A stretch of 47,927 nucleotides of DNA from Bacteroidales bacterium (GCA_011045955.1 DSBV01000034.1:1-47927); one strand, 5' to 3'; numbered from the stretch's first letter, positions 9,363 to 19,714 are shown. The notes: generated by a model not told the origin, from the sequence alone. Program-made: numbers and translations.

Positions 9363-10515
9363 AGCTCTGCTTTGATTTTAAACTTCCCTTATACATTGAA
9401 AATCGCTGGTACTTACACTCCAAAGCTCCATTGAGTAAGTTGATTTTTTTTGAGGGACGAAGTCCAAAGCTTTTGAGCGCCTCCTGGTTTGAACTTATTA
9501 TCCAAACATCGTACCCTGCATACTTATTTTTAAAAACATCGGAGAGCTGCTTATAGAAATTTTCAATCTGCTCCTTCTTTAGCCTTTCGCCGTAAGGTGG
9601 GTTGGTTATAACAATCCCCTTCTCCACCTTTGGAGGATTATAATCGAAAATAGAGGCAGCCCCCAAATCGATTTTTTTATGTAACCCTGATTCTTTGATA
9701 TTTTCCATGGCCGAGGCAATAGCCTGCTTTGATATGTCGCGGCCTAATATAAGGTACTCAAAATCGCGCTCCCTGCTGTCGTCGTTATAAATGGATTGCA
9801 GAAGCTGCTCATCAAAGTCGAGCCAGTTCTCAAACCCGAAATGCTGGCGGAAGATACCCGGAGCAATACCATAGGCAATAAGCGCCGCTTCAATTAGAAT
9901 GGTGCCAGAACCACACATGGGGTCGATAAATACGGAATCGCCATTCCAACCCGAAAGTTTTATAAGCCCGGCAGCGAGAACCTCGTTAATTGGAGCTACA
10001 TCCTGTGCCACCCGGTACCCTCGCCTGTGCAACGACTCGCCCGATGAATCGAGCGATACGGTGCATACATCGTTATTCACATGGATATGAAAGGTGATGT
10101 GAGGTTTCTTGGGATCGACAAAAGGGCGTTTGCCAAACCTATCGCGGAACTGGTCGGCTATTGCATCCTTCAACTTTAACGCAATGTACCGTGAATGTGG
10201 GAATAACTCCGAATTTACCACACTCTCCACGGCAAATTTGTGGGAAAGTTCCATTACTGAAGTCCAATCGAACTTACGGGCATTCCCATATAACTCATCA
10301 ATTGTACGGGCATTGAAAACATAAATAGGCTTTAAAACTCGCAGGGCGGTTCGTAGCCAAAAATTTGATTTATAGAGAGTTTCCTTGGTTCCGATGTAGG
10401 AAACTGAACGGCAACCAACCTCAATGTTTTCAGCGCTAATTTCCTTAAGCTCTTCGGCCAATACTTCTTCCAAACCCTGAAGGGTTTTGGCTACCATTTG
10501 AAATTTCTCGGTCAT
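9361..10515 (-). CDS. THUMP-domain class I SAM-dependent RNA methyltransferase (RlmL N-terminal-like)
   Basis: A 384-residue enzyme expected to methylate a guanine N2 in 23S rRNA, like the first half of E. coli RlmL or Bacillus YpsC. The first ~160 residues form a ferredoxin-like/THUMP RNA-binding region. The Rossmann domain has the SAM-binding segment DPMCGSGTILIEAAL (near 200) and the catalytic motif ITNPPYGERL (near 310). It is the single-domain version; the RlmK half of the E. coli fusion is absent. It lies 12 bases after the DEAD-box helicase on the same strand, a sensible RNA-metabolism pair that is probably co-transcribed. Confidence 0.9.
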   Translation of the reverse strand: MTEKFQMVAKTLQGLEEVLAEELKEISAENIEVGCRSVSYIGTKETLYKSNFWLRTALRVLKPIYVFNARTIDELYGNARKFDWTSVMELSHKFAVESVVNSELFPHSRYIALKLKDAIADQFRDRFGKRPFVDPKKPHITFHIHVNNDVCTVSLDSSGESLHRRGYRVAQDVAPINEVLAAGLIKLSGWNGDSVFIDPMCGSGTILIEAALIAYGIAPGIFRQHFGFENWLDFDEQLLQSIYNDDSRERDFEYLILGRDISKQAIASAMENIKESGLHKKIDLGAASIFDYNPPKVEKGIVITNPPYGERLKKEQIENFYKQLSDVFKNKYAGYDVWIISSNQEALKSFGLRPSKKINLLNGALECKYQRFSMYKGSLKSKQS

Positions 10516-10527
10516 GACAAAAACTAT

Positions 10528-12105
10528 CTACTTCTTGGGTTTTGCTTTAGTTACCAAAGGTTTTCCATCCTGGGTTCTATTTGAAAATGCTGTGAGGATT
10601 TTCTCGGCATTAGTAAACGGCACTGTGATAAAGGAAAAGTCATCGCGAACCAGTATATCGTCGATATTCCTATCGGGTATTTTTACCTCCTTGCGGATGA
10701 ACTCTGAAATCTTCCTGGGAGTCATACCGTCCTTTTTGCCAAGTCCAATAAACAAACGGGTTGTTCCTTTGGTATCGACACGGAAGGTTCTTATTTCAGT
10801 GTAGCTCGACACATCGAGCTGGCTTTTAAAGGCAAGCTTTAGCAGGGCTGCAAGTGCCACTTCGGGGCTGTTAGTTTCAATAAGATCATCAGCCATTCCA
10901 AGGTAATCCATGTAATTGCCCTGGTTTATAATTTCAAACAACTCTTCTTTAATCTTCTCGCGCTTAACTGCCACAATATCCTCAGCCGTTGGGAGCAACT
11001 CTTTCCGAATATTAACCTTTGTGGCTTTCTGGAAATAGTTCAGCTTACGGTATTCCTCGGTCGAAACAAATGTAATGGCTGTTCCTTGCTTTCCGGCACG
11101 TCCGGTACGTCCTATGCGGTGAATGTATGATTCGGGATCCTGTGGGAGGCTGTAGTTAATTACATGGGTTAAATCAACAATGTCTATACCCCTTGCAGCC
11201 ACATCGGTAGCAATAAGAATATTTATTTGCTTTTTACGGAAACGAATCAAGGTTTTTTCACGCTGTGCTTGCGAAATTTCACCATGTAATCCCTCAGCAG
11301 CATAACCCCGTTCAATTAGCTTTCCGGTAACTACATCCACATCGTTGCGGGTACGACAGAACACCAGCCCGTAAAATTCAGGTTCAATATCAATAATACG
11401 GGTAAGCGCATCAAACTTATCGCCTTCACGAACCTCAAAGTAAATCTGATCCGTTAAACCAGTGGTGGGTTTTGCTTTGTCAACCTCAAACCGCTTAGGC
11501 TCCTTCATGTAATTTTTGGCCAACTTCACAATACGATCGGGCATTGTGGCCGAGAATAGCAGCACCCTTTTCTCCTTAGGGGTGTGACGTATAATCTCCT
11601 CAATATCTTCAATAAAGCCCATGTTGAGCATTTCATCAGCCTCGTCGAGCACGAAAATCAGGAGTTGGCTAAAGTCGAGATCGCCACGGTTGATTAGGTC
11701 GAGAATGCGACCGGGTGTACCAACCACCACGTCAACTCCTTTTTTAATACGGCGCTGTTGCTCCGAGATTGATTGTCCACCGTAAACAGCGGTAATGATA
11801 ATTCGCTTATCGGCAAGCGACAGCATCTCGTCGCAAACCTGAAGTGCGAGTTCGCGGGTTGGCACAAGAACTAATGCCTTTATTCCCTTGGGTTGACCAT
11901 CGAGTAAATCGATTATTGGTAAGCCAAAGGCTGCTGTTTTACCGGTACCTGTTTGAGCCTGGGCTATTATATCGCAGCTTTCATTCAGCAATACCGGAAT
12001 GGTTATTTTCTGGATAGGCGATGGTTGCTCAAAACCCTTTTTCTTAATTGCTAGAAGGGCTTTTTCCGATAAACCCAACTGCCTGAATTCATTATTTATC
12101 TCCAT
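10528..12105 (-). CDS. DEAD-box RNA helicase with DbpA-type RNA-binding domain
   Basis: A 525-residue ATP-dependent RNA helicase likely involved in ribosome assembly or cold-related RNA unwinding. The motifs are complete: AQTGTGKT (I), PTRELALQ (Ia), TPGRILDL (Ib), DEAD (II), SAT (III), ARGIDI (V) and HRIGRTGRAG (VI). The C-terminal ~80 residues (RLFIGLGKKDGMTPRKISEF) match the DbpA RNA-binding domain, placing it in the DbpA/CsdA group. A Lys-rich tail closes the protein. It is upstream of the rRNA methyltransferase in the same direction, which supports a role in 50S maturation. Confidence 0.93.
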   Translation of the reverse strand: MEINNEFRQLGLSEKALLAIKKKGFEQPSPIQKITIPVLLNESCDIIAQAQTGTGKTAAFGLPIIDLLDGQPKGIKALVLVPTRELALQVCDEMLSLADKRIIITAVYGGQSISEQQRRIKKGVDVVVGTPGRILDLINRGDLDFSQLLIFVLDEADEMLNMGFIEDIEEIIRHTPKEKRVLLFSATMPDRIVKLAKNYMKEPKRFEVDKAKPTTGLTDQIYFEVREGDKFDALTRIIDIEPEFYGLVFCRTRNDVDVVTGKLIERGYAAEGLHGEISQAQREKTLIRFRKKQINILIATDVAARGIDIVDLTHVINYSLPQDPESYIHRIGRTGRAGKQGTAITFVSTEEYRKLNYFQKATKVNIRKELLPTAEDIVAVKREKIKEELFEIINQGNYMDYLGMADDLIETNSPEVALAALLKLAFKSQLDVSSYTEIRTFRVDTKGTTRLFIGLGKKDGMTPRKISEFIRKEVKIPDRNIDDILVRDDFSFITVPFTNAEKILTAFSNRTQDGKPLVTKAKPKK

Positions 12106-12177
12106 AACATTATTTATTGGTCAAAAGACGACCTGTGAAAAGTATTAAAAACACCTAGATTAAAAAAACTGAAAAAA

Positions 12178-13770
12178 TTATTGTACTAAATGCTTATATC
12201 GAGTCCAATTTTTAATTACCTCAAGGCTTTTGATGAACGATTCATTGCGCTCATTGGTAACCTGATAATAAAAACCTGAACCAAAAAGCGATTGGGCAAA
12301 CAAACCTTTTAGCTGGAGTTTCAGTTCAGCTTTGGAGGTTTGAATACCAGTGTTATCGCGTGCTATTTGCCGGGACTCGGCATAGGTAAAGAGTTCTTCC
12401 AGTATCGTGTCGGTAACCTCAAAGTTTTTGTTGAAGGCTTCAAACTTTGAATATTTCTTCTTAAGCAATTCGCGGTTAGCATCAACCCATGTTAGGGCAA
12501 ACTGATTAATTATACCCGAACGAACAAGTTTACCATAGTAATCAGAGTAGTAGGCTGTATCGAGTGGAACAAAAACATCGGGCATTATTCCACCACCACC
12601 ATAAACAACCTTCTTTTTAACCAGGGTGGTGTACTTAAGGGAGTCGGGGAAATGGACACTATCCTGATTAAAAAGTTCACCGTTATAATACCTTTTTTCC
12701 AAATCGGAGTAGTAATCCTTTACATCACCCATTTTGTATGGTTTCTGGATGGCTCGGCCAGTAGGAGTAAAGTATTTGGCCACGGTTAACCGGATCATAG
12801 AGCCATCGGGCAAGGGGAGCTGATTCTGGACAAGTCCTTTGCCAAAAGTTCTGCGACCAACAACTATACCACGATCCCAGTCCTGAATTGCACCAGCAAG
12901 AATCTCGCTTGCCGAGGCTGAACCCTCGTCGGTTATTATCACAAGCCGGCCCTTAAATGGCTTACGGCCTCGGAAGTGTGAGAAGTAGTCCGTTCTGGGG
13001 CTATTTCTACCCTGAGTATAAACCACTAACTTTCCGGGTTCCAAAACGTAACTAGCCAACTCGTATGCCGAATTAAGGAATCCTCCTCCGTTATTTCTTA
13101 AATCGATTATTAAGTCGACCATTTTCTCCTTCTCAAGTTTCTCCAAAGCCTCAACGAACTCTTGTTCGGTTGTAGCAGCAAATCGATTTATTTTGATATA
13201 CCCAATACTCGGGCGAGCCATGTATGCAGCATCAATACTGTATATGGGAATTTTATCGCGGATTATGGTGAAATCGAGTAACTGGGAAAAGCCCTTACGT
13301 AAAATTTTCACATCAACCCTAGTGCCTTTGGGGCCTCTAAGCAACTTATGCACATCGGGGATTTTTAGCCCGATATTGGTTATTGGCTTTCCGTCAATTT
13401 TAACAATCCTATCGCCGGCCATAATGCCAACACGCTCCGATGGGCCACCGGAAATGGGATTAACCACTATTAAGGTATCGTTTAGAATATTGAACTCAAC
13501 ACCAATACCTTCAAAGTTTCCCTCAAGGGGTTCGTTCATGGCCTGAACATCTTCCTTTGAGATATAAATTGAGTGGGGGTCGAGCTGTCCCAGTATTTCA
13601 ATTATGGCATCGTCAACCAGCTGATTTACGTTGATGGTATCAACGTAGTTTCCTGATAAATACTGTATAAAGCGAACAAACTTATAAGCGCTAAAACTAG
13701 AATTGTTTTGAGCACCTGCCGAGAGAAACAGGGCAAAAACCAAAAGAAAAAATGACATTAGTTTTTTCAT
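12178..13770 (-). CDS. Periplasmic S41 family C-terminal processing peptidase
   Basis: A 530-residue carboxyl-terminal processing protease. The start at 13770 gives a signal peptide (MKKLMSFFLLVFALFLSAGA) and avoids overlap with guaA; a start at 13800 would overlap it. Order: a short helical N-terminal region, a PDZ domain (EGIGVEFNI to GPSERVGIMAGDRIVKIDG) near 70-170, then the S41 core with DLRNNGGGFLNSA and the catalytic Ser in DEGSASASEI, and a Lys in RTFGKGLVQ. The active-site Ser/Lys dyad looks intact. About 100 extra C-terminal residues follow the core. It lies 16 bases after guaA on the same strand. Confidence 0.92.
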   Translation of the reverse strand: MKKLMSFFLLVFALFLSAGAQNNSSFSAYKFVRFIQYLSGNYVDTINVNQLVDDAIIEILGQLDPHSIYISKEDVQAMNEPLEGNFEGIGVEFNILNDTLIVVNPISGGPSERVGIMAGDRIVKIDGKPITNIGLKIPDVHKLLRGPKGTRVDVKILRKGFSQLLDFTIIRDKIPIYSIDAAYMARPSIGYIKINRFAATTEQEFVEALEKLEKEKMVDLIIDLRNNGGGFLNSAYELASYVLEPGKLVVYTQGRNSPRTDYFSHFRGRKPFKGRLVIITDEGSASASEILAGAIQDWDRGIVVGRRTFGKGLVQNQLPLPDGSMIRLTVAKYFTPTGRAIQKPYKMGDVKDYYSDLEKRYYNGELFNQDSVHFPDSLKYTTLVKKKVVYGGGGIMPDVFVPLDTAYYSDYYGKLVRSGIINQFALTWVDANRELLKKKYSKFEAFNKNFEVTDTILEELFTYAESRQIARDNTGIQTSKAELKLQLKGLFAQSLFGSGFYYQVTNERNESFIKSLEVIKNWTRYKHLVQ

Positions 13771-13786
13771 ACACAATATAAAAATT

Positions 13787-15316
13787 TTACTCCCACTCAA
13801 TAGTGGCAGGGGGTTTGGAACTAATATCGTAAACCACTCTATTAATGCCTTTTACCTTATTAATAATCTCGTTTGAAAGACGAGCTAGGAATTCGTGGGG
13901 GAAATGGAACCAATCGGCGGTCATACCATCGGTAGAGGTAACAGCACGTAGGGCTACCACAAATTCGTATGTACGCTCATCGCCCATTACTCCTACCGAC
14001 TGGACAGGAAGTAGAATGGCACCGGCTTGCCAAATTTTTTCGTGCAGTCCTGCTTCACGTAATCCCTGGATATAAATACTATCGGCCTCCTGGAGAAGTT
14101 TTACCTTATCGGGGGTAACCTCACCCAGTATTCTTATCCCAAGGCCTGGGCCCGGGAAAGGGTGGCGGTTAAGAATACCACCTGGCAAGCCCAACTCCTT
14201 ACCCACCCTGCGAACCTCATCCTTAAAAAGTAGGCGCAATGGCTCTACTACCTTAAGGTTCATTTTCTCAGGCAATCCTCCCACGTTATGATGCGACTTT
14301 ATGGTTGCCGAAGGGCCAATAACCGAAACCGATTCAATAACGTCGGGATAAATAGTGCCTTGGGCAAGCCACTTTACATCCTTTATCTTGTGGGCCTCTT
14401 CATCAAAAACCTCAATGAATATTCGCCCTATAATTTTACGTTTTTGTTCGGGATCGGTAACCCCTTTGAGCTCACTGTAAAACTTTTGGCTGGCATCAAT
14501 CCCAATTACATTGAGACCCAGGTTCTGATACGACTCCAACACCTGAGAGAACTCATTCTTACGAAGCAATCCGTTATCGACAAAAATACAGGTAAGGTTA
14601 GCGCCAATGGCCTTATGTAGCAGCATGGCTGCTACCGACGAGTCAACTCCACCCGATAAACCAAGAATTACCCTATCGTTCCCTATTTGTTCCCTGAGCT
14701 TTGAAACGGTTTCGTCGATAAACGAAGCAGGTGTCCAGTCCTGATTGCAACCACAAATATCAACTACAAAATTCTTCAGAAGCCTTGCTCCCTCAACGCT
14801 ATGGTAAACTTCAGGATGGAACTGTATTCCGTAGGTTTGCTCACCAATTACGCTAAAAGCGCCAACTTTAACATCGGCGGTGCTGGCAACAACCTTAAAG
14901 TTTTCGGGAATCTTTGCTATTGTATCACCATGTGACATCCAAACCTGCGATTTTGCTGACAAGCTTGTGAATAAGGGGCAATTGCTGTCAACAACCTCAA
15001 GGGTTGCACGGCCATACTCCCTTATTGCCGAAGGCAAAACCTTTCCACCATTTGTATGCGACAATAGCTGTGCGCCGTAGCAAATCCCCAGCAAAGGGAA
15101 CCTTCCTCTTATTGCGGACAAGTCGGGCATAGGAGCATTCTCATCCCTTACGGAAAATGGGCTGCCAGAAAGGATTACACCTTTCACCGTGTTGTCGAGG
15201 CTTGGAATTTTATTAAAGGGATGAATCTCGCAGTAAACGTTGAACTCTCTAATTCGTCGAGCAATTAATTGGGTGTACTGAGACCCAAAATCGAGTATCA
15301 AAATTTTTTGATGCAT
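13787..15316 (-). CDS. guaA: GMP synthase (glutamine-hydrolysing)
   Basis: A 509-residue enzyme that converts XMP, ATP and glutamine to GMP, the last step of GMP synthesis. The start at 15316 ([17 protein letters not shown]) matches the conserved family N-terminus; the longer frame adds nine unrelated residues. The class I amidotransferase domain has GICYGAQ (Cys near 80) and the FHPE His-Glu pair near 170. The ATP pyrophosphatase domain has the PP-loop LSGGVDSS near 222, and the C-terminal dimerisation domain ends KPPATIEWE as in other GuaA proteins. A -7-like TACCTTTG lies about 25 bases upstream. Confidence 0.97.
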   Translation of the reverse strand: MHQKILILDFGSQYTQLIARRIREFNVYCEIHPFNKIPSLDNTVKGVILSGSPFSVRDENAPMPDLSAIRGRFPLLGICYGAQLLSHTNGGKVLPSAIREYGRATLEVVDSNCPLFTSLSAKSQVWMSHGDTIAKIPENFKVVASTADVKVGAFSVIGEQTYGIQFHPEVYHSVEGARLLKNFVVDICGCNQDWTPASFIDETVSKLREQIGNDRVILGLSGGVDSSVAAMLLHKAIGANLTCIFVDNGLLRKNEFSQVLESYQNLGLNVIGIDASQKFYSELKGVTDPEQKRKIIGRIFIEVFDEEAHKIKDVKWLAQGTIYPDVIESVSVIGPSATIKSHHNVGGLPEKMNLKVVEPLRLLFKDEVRRVGKELGLPGGILNRHPFPGPGLGIRILGEVTPDKVKLLQEADSIYIQGLREAGLHEKIWQAGAILLPVQSVGVMGDERTYEFVVALRAVTSTDGMTADWFHFPHEFLARLSNEIINKVKGINRVVYDISSKPPATIEWE

Positions 15317-15340
15317 GGTAATTACAAACACTTTGAATTG

Positions 15341-15348
15341 CAAAGGTA
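15341..15348 (-). promoter_or_regulatory. Possible -7 element (TACCTTTG) for guaA
   Basis: TACCTTTG fits TAnnTTTG and lies 24 bases before the guaA start on the minus strand. A correctly spaced -33 TTTG is not obvious, so this rests on one half of the promoter only. Confidence 0.4.
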
Positions 15349-15422
15349 AGAAAATAGAACAAATTAATGGCCGATTTGCTCGCAGGTTTTATTATTTATG
15401 ATTAAATAGCTCAAATAATTGA

Positions 15423-16352
15423 TTAATAGGTTGATTTTGGTTCAACCGAGAATGTGTTGCCGTCGTTGACAATTTCTGTAAGCGGAAATATTTCCTCTGC
15501 TTCCTTGAGCAAATCCTTTTCATTTTTGTACCGCGATGAGAAATGCCCAATTATCAATTTCCCAACGCCTGCCTTAAAGGCAACAGTTGCTGCTTGTTTT
15601 GCGGTACTATGGCCGGTCAACCGGGCAAGCTTTAAGTGTGAGTGCAGAAAGGTGGCCTCGTGGTAAAGTAAGTCAACATTTTTCACCAATCCAACAAGCC
15701 TTTCGCTGTAAAGTGTATCGGAACAATAGGCATATGAACGTGGTAAGCTTGCAATATAGGTAAATTCCGAGTTTGGGATTACCTCACCCTTTGGGGTAAT
15801 GTAGTCCGAACCATTCTTTATTTCAACAATTTCCGAGAGCGAAAGGTTATACTTAGCAATTAACTCTTTCCGAATATTTAGTGGCTTAGGTGCCTCACGG
15901 AATAGGTATCCCACTGCAGGAACACGATGGCGTAAGGGTAAAGTTGACACTACTACATGCCTATCGGTATAAATCTGTTCAACCTTAAAGGGATCAACAA
16001 CGTGGTAAATGACCTTAAATGACATCTGGTCAGTAAAGTAGTCGATATTTTTATAGAATATATCCTCAAAATCGGTTACGCCGTAAACATGTAAATCGGC
16101 TTTGCGCCCTAAAAGATTGAAGGTTGAAATTAACCCGAATATGCCTAGCACATGGTCGCCATGGGAATGGGTAAGAAAGATATGGTTGATGCGGTTTATT
16201 GGGAGCTTAAACCTGCGAAGTTGGATTTGGGTGCCCTCGCCGCAATCAATTAAAAACAACCGCTCATGTACATTGAGCACATGAGCGGATGGAAAACGTT
16301 TAGATGTAGGTAATGCTGAACTACTACCCAAAATGGTAACTGAAAAAGTCAC
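15423..16352 (-). CDS. rnz: Ribonuclease Z
   Basis: A 309-residue metallo-beta-lactamase-fold endonuclease that trims the 3' end of tRNA precursors. It shows the Zn ligand motif LTHSHGDHVLG near residue 58, the substrate-binding LGSSSALPT at the N-terminus, DCGEGTQIQLRR, and later conserved segments CSDT, HEATF and GHS. The length matches the short RNase Z form. Translation begins at GTG, which overlaps the stop of the upstream STAS gene as GTGA, implying translational coupling. Confidence 0.94.
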   Translation of the reverse strand: MTFSVTILGSSSALPTSKRFPSAHVLNVHERLFLIDCGEGTQIQLRRFKLPINRINHIFLTHSHGDHVLGIFGLISTFNLLGRKADLHVYGVTDFEDIFYKNIDYFTDQMSFKVIYHVVDPFKVEQIYTDRHVVVSTLPLRHRVPAVGYLFREAPKPLNIRKELIAKYNLSLSEIVEIKNGSDYITPKGEVIPNSEFTYIASLPRSYAYCSDTLYSERLVGLVKNVDLLYHEATFLHSHLKLARLTGHSTAKQAATVAFKAGVGKLIIGHFSSRYKNEKDLLKEAEEIFPLTEIVNDGNTFSVEPKSTY

Positions 16353-16717
16353 TTTTTGGCTTCGTTTTCGGCCTTTTCAATAATTTGCACTGCCTCATCC
16401 TTTGAATAGGCAATATTAAGCACTGTATCGAGTTGCGAAATGGTAATTAAACGTTCAACGGCATCGGTAAGGCCAGTAAGAACAAATGTGCCACCGGCAT
16501 TCTTACAAAGTCTATTTGCAACCAGAATAGCACTTAACCCTGAAGAATCGCAGTAACGGCAACTGCTCAGATCGAGTACAATGTTTTGTTCACCATTGCC
16601 CGAGATTAAAACTAACTCAGACTTTAAGTTGGGTGCAATATTGGTATCAAGTTTTTCCTCAAGCACCTCTATCTGGGTGAACTTCTCGAATTTCTGAATT
16701 TTGAATTCCATCTTCAT
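16349..16717 (-). CDS. STAS domain protein (anti-sigma factor antagonist type)
   Basis: A 122-residue single STAS domain of the SpoIIAA/RsbV type. The conserved LDLSSCRYCDSSGLSAIL places the usual phosphorylatable Ser in DSSGL near residue 58. Such proteins bind anti-sigma kinases or act in partner-switch signalling. A start two codons in (MEFKI) is also possible. No anti-sigma kinase or sigma factor is adjacent. The nearest kinase of related logic is the SiaB-like gene 7 kb away, and a link is only a guess. Its stop overlaps the GTG start of rnz. Confidence 0.88.
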   Translation of the reverse strand: MKMEFKIQKFEKFTQIEVLEEKLDTNIAPNLKSELVLISGNGEQNIVLDLSSCRYCDSSGLSAILVANRLCKNAGGTFVLTGLTDAVERLITISQLDTVLNIAYSKDEAVQIIEKAENEAKK

Positions 16718-16753
16718 TCAGGATTAAATGGTTAAACATTCGCAACTCAAATA

Positions 16754-18589
16754 CTACTCTTCACTCTTGGCATCAGATTTTTTCTGATTTGCCTCGAATT
16801 CGGATTTCAAAGCTTGCAGCTCAGAAATATCCCCTAAGGTAGTCTTTTCTATGTTAGAATTCAACTTTTTTACAACTTTTTGTGTGGAGGAGGCCTTAGA
16901 TTTTTTTTCTACCTTCTCTTCAACCTTCTTCTCATCCTCAAAAGTACGGCTGTGCGAAACGATTATACGTTTAGCGCTCTTGTTGAATTCAAGAACCTTA
17001 AAGGGTAGTTTCTCGTCGACCTTAGCAGTTGAACCATCTTCCTTAACTAAGTGCTTAGGAGTAGCAAAACCTTCAACACCATATGGTAAGGCAATTACAG
17101 CGCCTTTGTCGAAAATTTCAACTATTGTTCCTTCATGAACTGAGTCAACGGTGAAAATGGTCTCAAAAACATCCCAGGGGTTTTCCTCAAGCTGCTTGTG
17201 GCCAAGACTTAAGCGACGGTTTTCCTTGTCGATTTCAAGAACAACAACCTCAATTTCATCGCCAATGTTGGTAAATTCAGCGGGATGCTTAATCTTCTTG
17301 GTCCAGCTAAGGTCAGAAATGTGGATTAAGCCATCAACACCTTCCTCTAACTCAACAAATACACCAAAAGTAGTGAAATTGCGAACTCTTGCCTTATGCT
17401 TGGAGTTAACAGGGTACTTCTCTTCAATGCTTGTCCAGGGATCTGGTTTAAGCTGTTTGATACCGAGCGACATCTTGCGCTCATCACGATCGAGGGTTAG
17501 GACAACAGCTTCAACTTCGTCTCCTACATTGAGGAACTCCTGTGCGCTGCGTAGGTGCTGGCTCCACGACATTTCAGAAACGTGAATTAAGCCCTCAACG
17601 CCTGGGGCGATCTCAACGAATGCACCATAGTCGGCAATAACAACCACCTTACCTTTAACCTTGTCGCCAACCTTAAGGTTTGGATCGAGCGAATCCCAAG
17701 GGTGTGGAGTAAGCTGCTTGAGACCAAGTGCAATGCGTTTCTTATCGTCGTCGAAATCGAGAATAACCACATTCAGCTTCTGATCGAGCTGAACAACCTC
17801 TTCGGGGTGGTTAATGCGACCCCACGAAAGGTCAGTGATGTGAATAAGTCCGTCTACGCCACCAAGGTCGATGAATACACCATAGCTGGTAATATTTTTA
17901 ACGGTTCCCTCAAGAACCTGACCCTTTTCGAGCTTAGCAATAATATCTTTCTTTTGCTGTTCGAGTTCTTCCTCAATAAGCGCCTTGTGCGATACTACAA
18001 CATTCTTGTACTCGTGGTTGATCTTTACTACCTTGAACTCCATTACCTTTCCTACAAATACGTCGTAGTCGCGGATAGGTTTAACATCAATTTGCGAACC
18101 GGGGAGGAATGCTTCAATTCCGAATACATCCACAATCATACCGCCCTTAGTGCGGCACTTGATGTAACCCTTAATAATTTCATTTTTATCAAAGGCCTCG
18201 TTAACACGTTCCCACGAACGCATTACACGGGCTTTCTTGTGCGATAGCACAAGTTGGCCTTTTTTATCCTCGGAGCTTTCTACGTAAACCTCAACCTTAT
18301 CGCCAACCTTCAAATCGGGGTTGTAACGGAATTCGCTGATGCTTATTACCCCTTCGGACTTGTAGCCAATGTTTACAAAAACTTCACGTTTTGTGATGGC
18401 AACTACAGTGCCTTCAATAACCTCATTCTCGGCTACGGTTGAAAGGGTTTGGTCGTAAACTTTTTCAAGTTCTTCACGCTGGTTTTGATCATAGGCATGA
18501 TCGTCAGCGTAGGATGTCCAATCAAAATCGGGAATCCCTGCTTCTTGATTTTTTAAGGCCTCTTTGGCCATTTCGTCATTCATTGTCAT
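16754..18589 (-). CDS. rpsA: 30S ribosomal protein S1
   Basis: A 611-residue protein with six S1 (OB-fold) repeats, which helps mRNA bind the 30S subunit. The repeats are visible as segments such as EGTVVAITKREVFVNIGYKS, LEGTVKNITSYGVFIDLGGV, and KARVRNFTTFGVFVELEEGV, with VDGLIHITDLSW-type endings. An acidic N-terminal extension and a Lys/Glu-rich C-terminal tail of about 80 residues are typical of Bacteroidota S1. A promoter-like pair lies upstream on the same strand. S1 is probably important here, because most genes in this phylum lack strong Shine-Dalgarno sites. Confidence 0.96.
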   Translation of the reverse strand: MTMNDEMAKEALKNQEAGIPDFDWTSYADDHAYDQNQREELEKVYDQTLSTVAENEVIEGTVVAITKREVFVNIGYKSEGVISISEFRYNPDLKVGDKVEVYVESSEDKKGQLVLSHKKARVMRSWERVNEAFDKNEIIKGYIKCRTKGGMIVDVFGIEAFLPGSQIDVKPIRDYDVFVGKVMEFKVVKINHEYKNVVVSHKALIEEELEQQKKDIIAKLEKGQVLEGTVKNITSYGVFIDLGGVDGLIHITDLSWGRINHPEEVVQLDQKLNVVILDFDDDKKRIALGLKQLTPHPWDSLDPNLKVGDKVKGKVVVIADYGAFVEIAPGVEGLIHVSEMSWSQHLRSAQEFLNVGDEVEAVVLTLDRDERKMSLGIKQLKPDPWTSIEEKYPVNSKHKARVRNFTTFGVFVELEEGVDGLIHISDLSWTKKIKHPAEFTNIGDEIEVVVLEIDKENRRLSLGHKQLEENPWDVFETIFTVDSVHEGTIVEIFDKGAVIALPYGVEGFATPKHLVKEDGSTAKVDEKLPFKVLEFNKSAKRIIVSHSRTFEDEKKVEEKVEKKSKASSTQKVVKKLNSNIEKTTLGDISELQALKSEFEANQKKSDAKSEE

Positions 18590-18643
18590 TAACTCTCAGA
18601 TTGTTAATTTGTTAGACATTATTTATAGATAAAATTCAACTTG

Positions 18644-18676
18644 CAAAAATACATAACTTTCTAAAACAAAATCAAA
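18644..18676 (-). promoter_or_regulatory. Candidate Bacteroidota promoter of rpsA
   Basis: On the minus strand, TTTG (18673-18676), a 21-base spacer and TATTTTTG (18644-18651) match the TTTG/TAnnTTTG promoter pattern of this phylum. The -7 box lies about 55 bases before the rpsA start. Confidence 0.6.
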
Positions 18677-18746
18677 TTTACCCAATTATTTTCAAAAGCA
18701 TATCAACAAATTTGGGTGATTTATATCAGATTTAGCCTAAATAGAT

Positions 18747-18754
18747 TACTTTTG
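18747..18754 (+). promoter_or_regulatory. Possible -7 element (TACTTTTG) for the UDP-glucuronate decarboxylase gene
   Basis: TACTTTTG fits TAnnTTTG and lies 21 bases before the preferred ATG. No well-spaced -33 element was seen. Confidence 0.4.
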
Positions 18755-18775
18755 GTAAAGTAAATGCTTTTAAAC

Positions 18776-19714
18776 ATGCGAAAACGAGTATTGGTAACGG
18801 GTGGTGCAGGCTTTATTGGTTCACACCTTTGTGAGCGGTTGCTATCCGAAGGTAACGAAGTGATTTGCCTCGATAACTACTTCAGCGGAAACAAGCAGAA
18901 CATAGTTCATTTGCTGGCTAACCCATACTTTGAGCTGGTAAGGCACGATGTTACTGTCCCCTACTACGCCGAGGTTGACGAGATTTATAATCTGGCCTGC
19001 CCGGCCTCGCCAATATACTACCAGCAAAATCCCATAAAAACCATTAAAACATCGGTGATGGGTGCAATAAACATGTTGGGACTTGCCAAGCGTGTGAAAG
19101 CAAAAATATTGCAGGCATCAACCAGCGAGATTTACGGCGACCCTGAGATACACCCCCAACCAGAGCATTACTGGGGCAATGTAAACCCCATTGGGCCAAG
19201 GGCCTGTTACGATGAGGGCAAACGCTGCGCCGAAACCCTTTTTGTTAACTATCACATGCAAAATAATGTAAATATTAAAATTGCTCGTATTTTCAACACC
19301 TACGGCCCAAGAATGAGCCTTACCGATGGCAGGGTTATATCAAACTTTATTGTGCAAGCCCTTACAAACCAAAACATCACCATTTATGGCGATGGCTCTC
19401 AAACCCGCAGCTTCATGTATATTAATGACCTTATTGACGCCCTGATAATGCTGATGAATACCCCTGATAATGTAACAAGCCCTGTGAACATCGGCAACCC
19501 CGAAGAGTATAGAATTATTGATTTGGCTAATAAAATTGTAGAGTTCACAGGAAGCAAATCGGTAGTAACCTTCAAACCCACCCCACCCGATGATCCAAAG
19601 CAACGTAAACCTGATATCGAAAATGCGAACAAAATTCTACCAATGTGGAAACCCATGGTAAACATAGATACAGGACTGAGAAAAACCATTGAATATTTTA
19701 AACAACAGCTATAA
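18776..19714 (+). CDS. UDP-glucuronate decarboxylase (UDP-xylose synthase), SDR family
   Basis: A 312-residue short-chain dehydrogenase that converts UDP-glucuronate to UDP-xylose with bound NAD+. The dinucleotide motif [16 protein letters not shown] is at the N-terminus. The UXS signatures [20 protein letters not shown], the Thr/Ser region [10 protein letters not shown] and the catalytic YDEGK (Tyr near 144) are all present. The ATG at 18776 is preferred over 18764 because it leaves the normal [10 protein letters not shown] start. It occupies the place where rfbB would be expected in an rfb cluster, but its signatures are those of UXS. Downstream are rfbA, rfbC and rfbD. Confidence 0.9.
   Translation: MRKRVLVTGGAGFIGSHLCERLLSEGNEVICLDNYFSGNKQNIVHLLANPYFELVRHDVTVPYYAEVDEIYNLACPASPIYYQQNPIKTIKTSVMGAINMLGLAKRVKAKILQASTSEIYGDPEIHPQPEHYWGNVNPIGPRACYDEGKRCAETLFVNYHMQNNVNIKIARIFNTYGPRMSLTDGRVISNFIVQALTNQNITIYGDGSQTRSFMYINDLIDALIMLMNTPDNVTSPVNIGNPEEYRIIDLANKIVEFTGSKSVVTFKPTPPDDPKQRKPDIENANKILPMWKPMVNIDTGLRKTIEYFKQQL

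Noticed and set aside
18776-19714. Annotation as rfbB (dTDP-glucose 4,6-dehydratase)
   Set aside because: The [16 protein letters not shown] and YDEGK segments are those of UDP-glucuronate decarboxylase.
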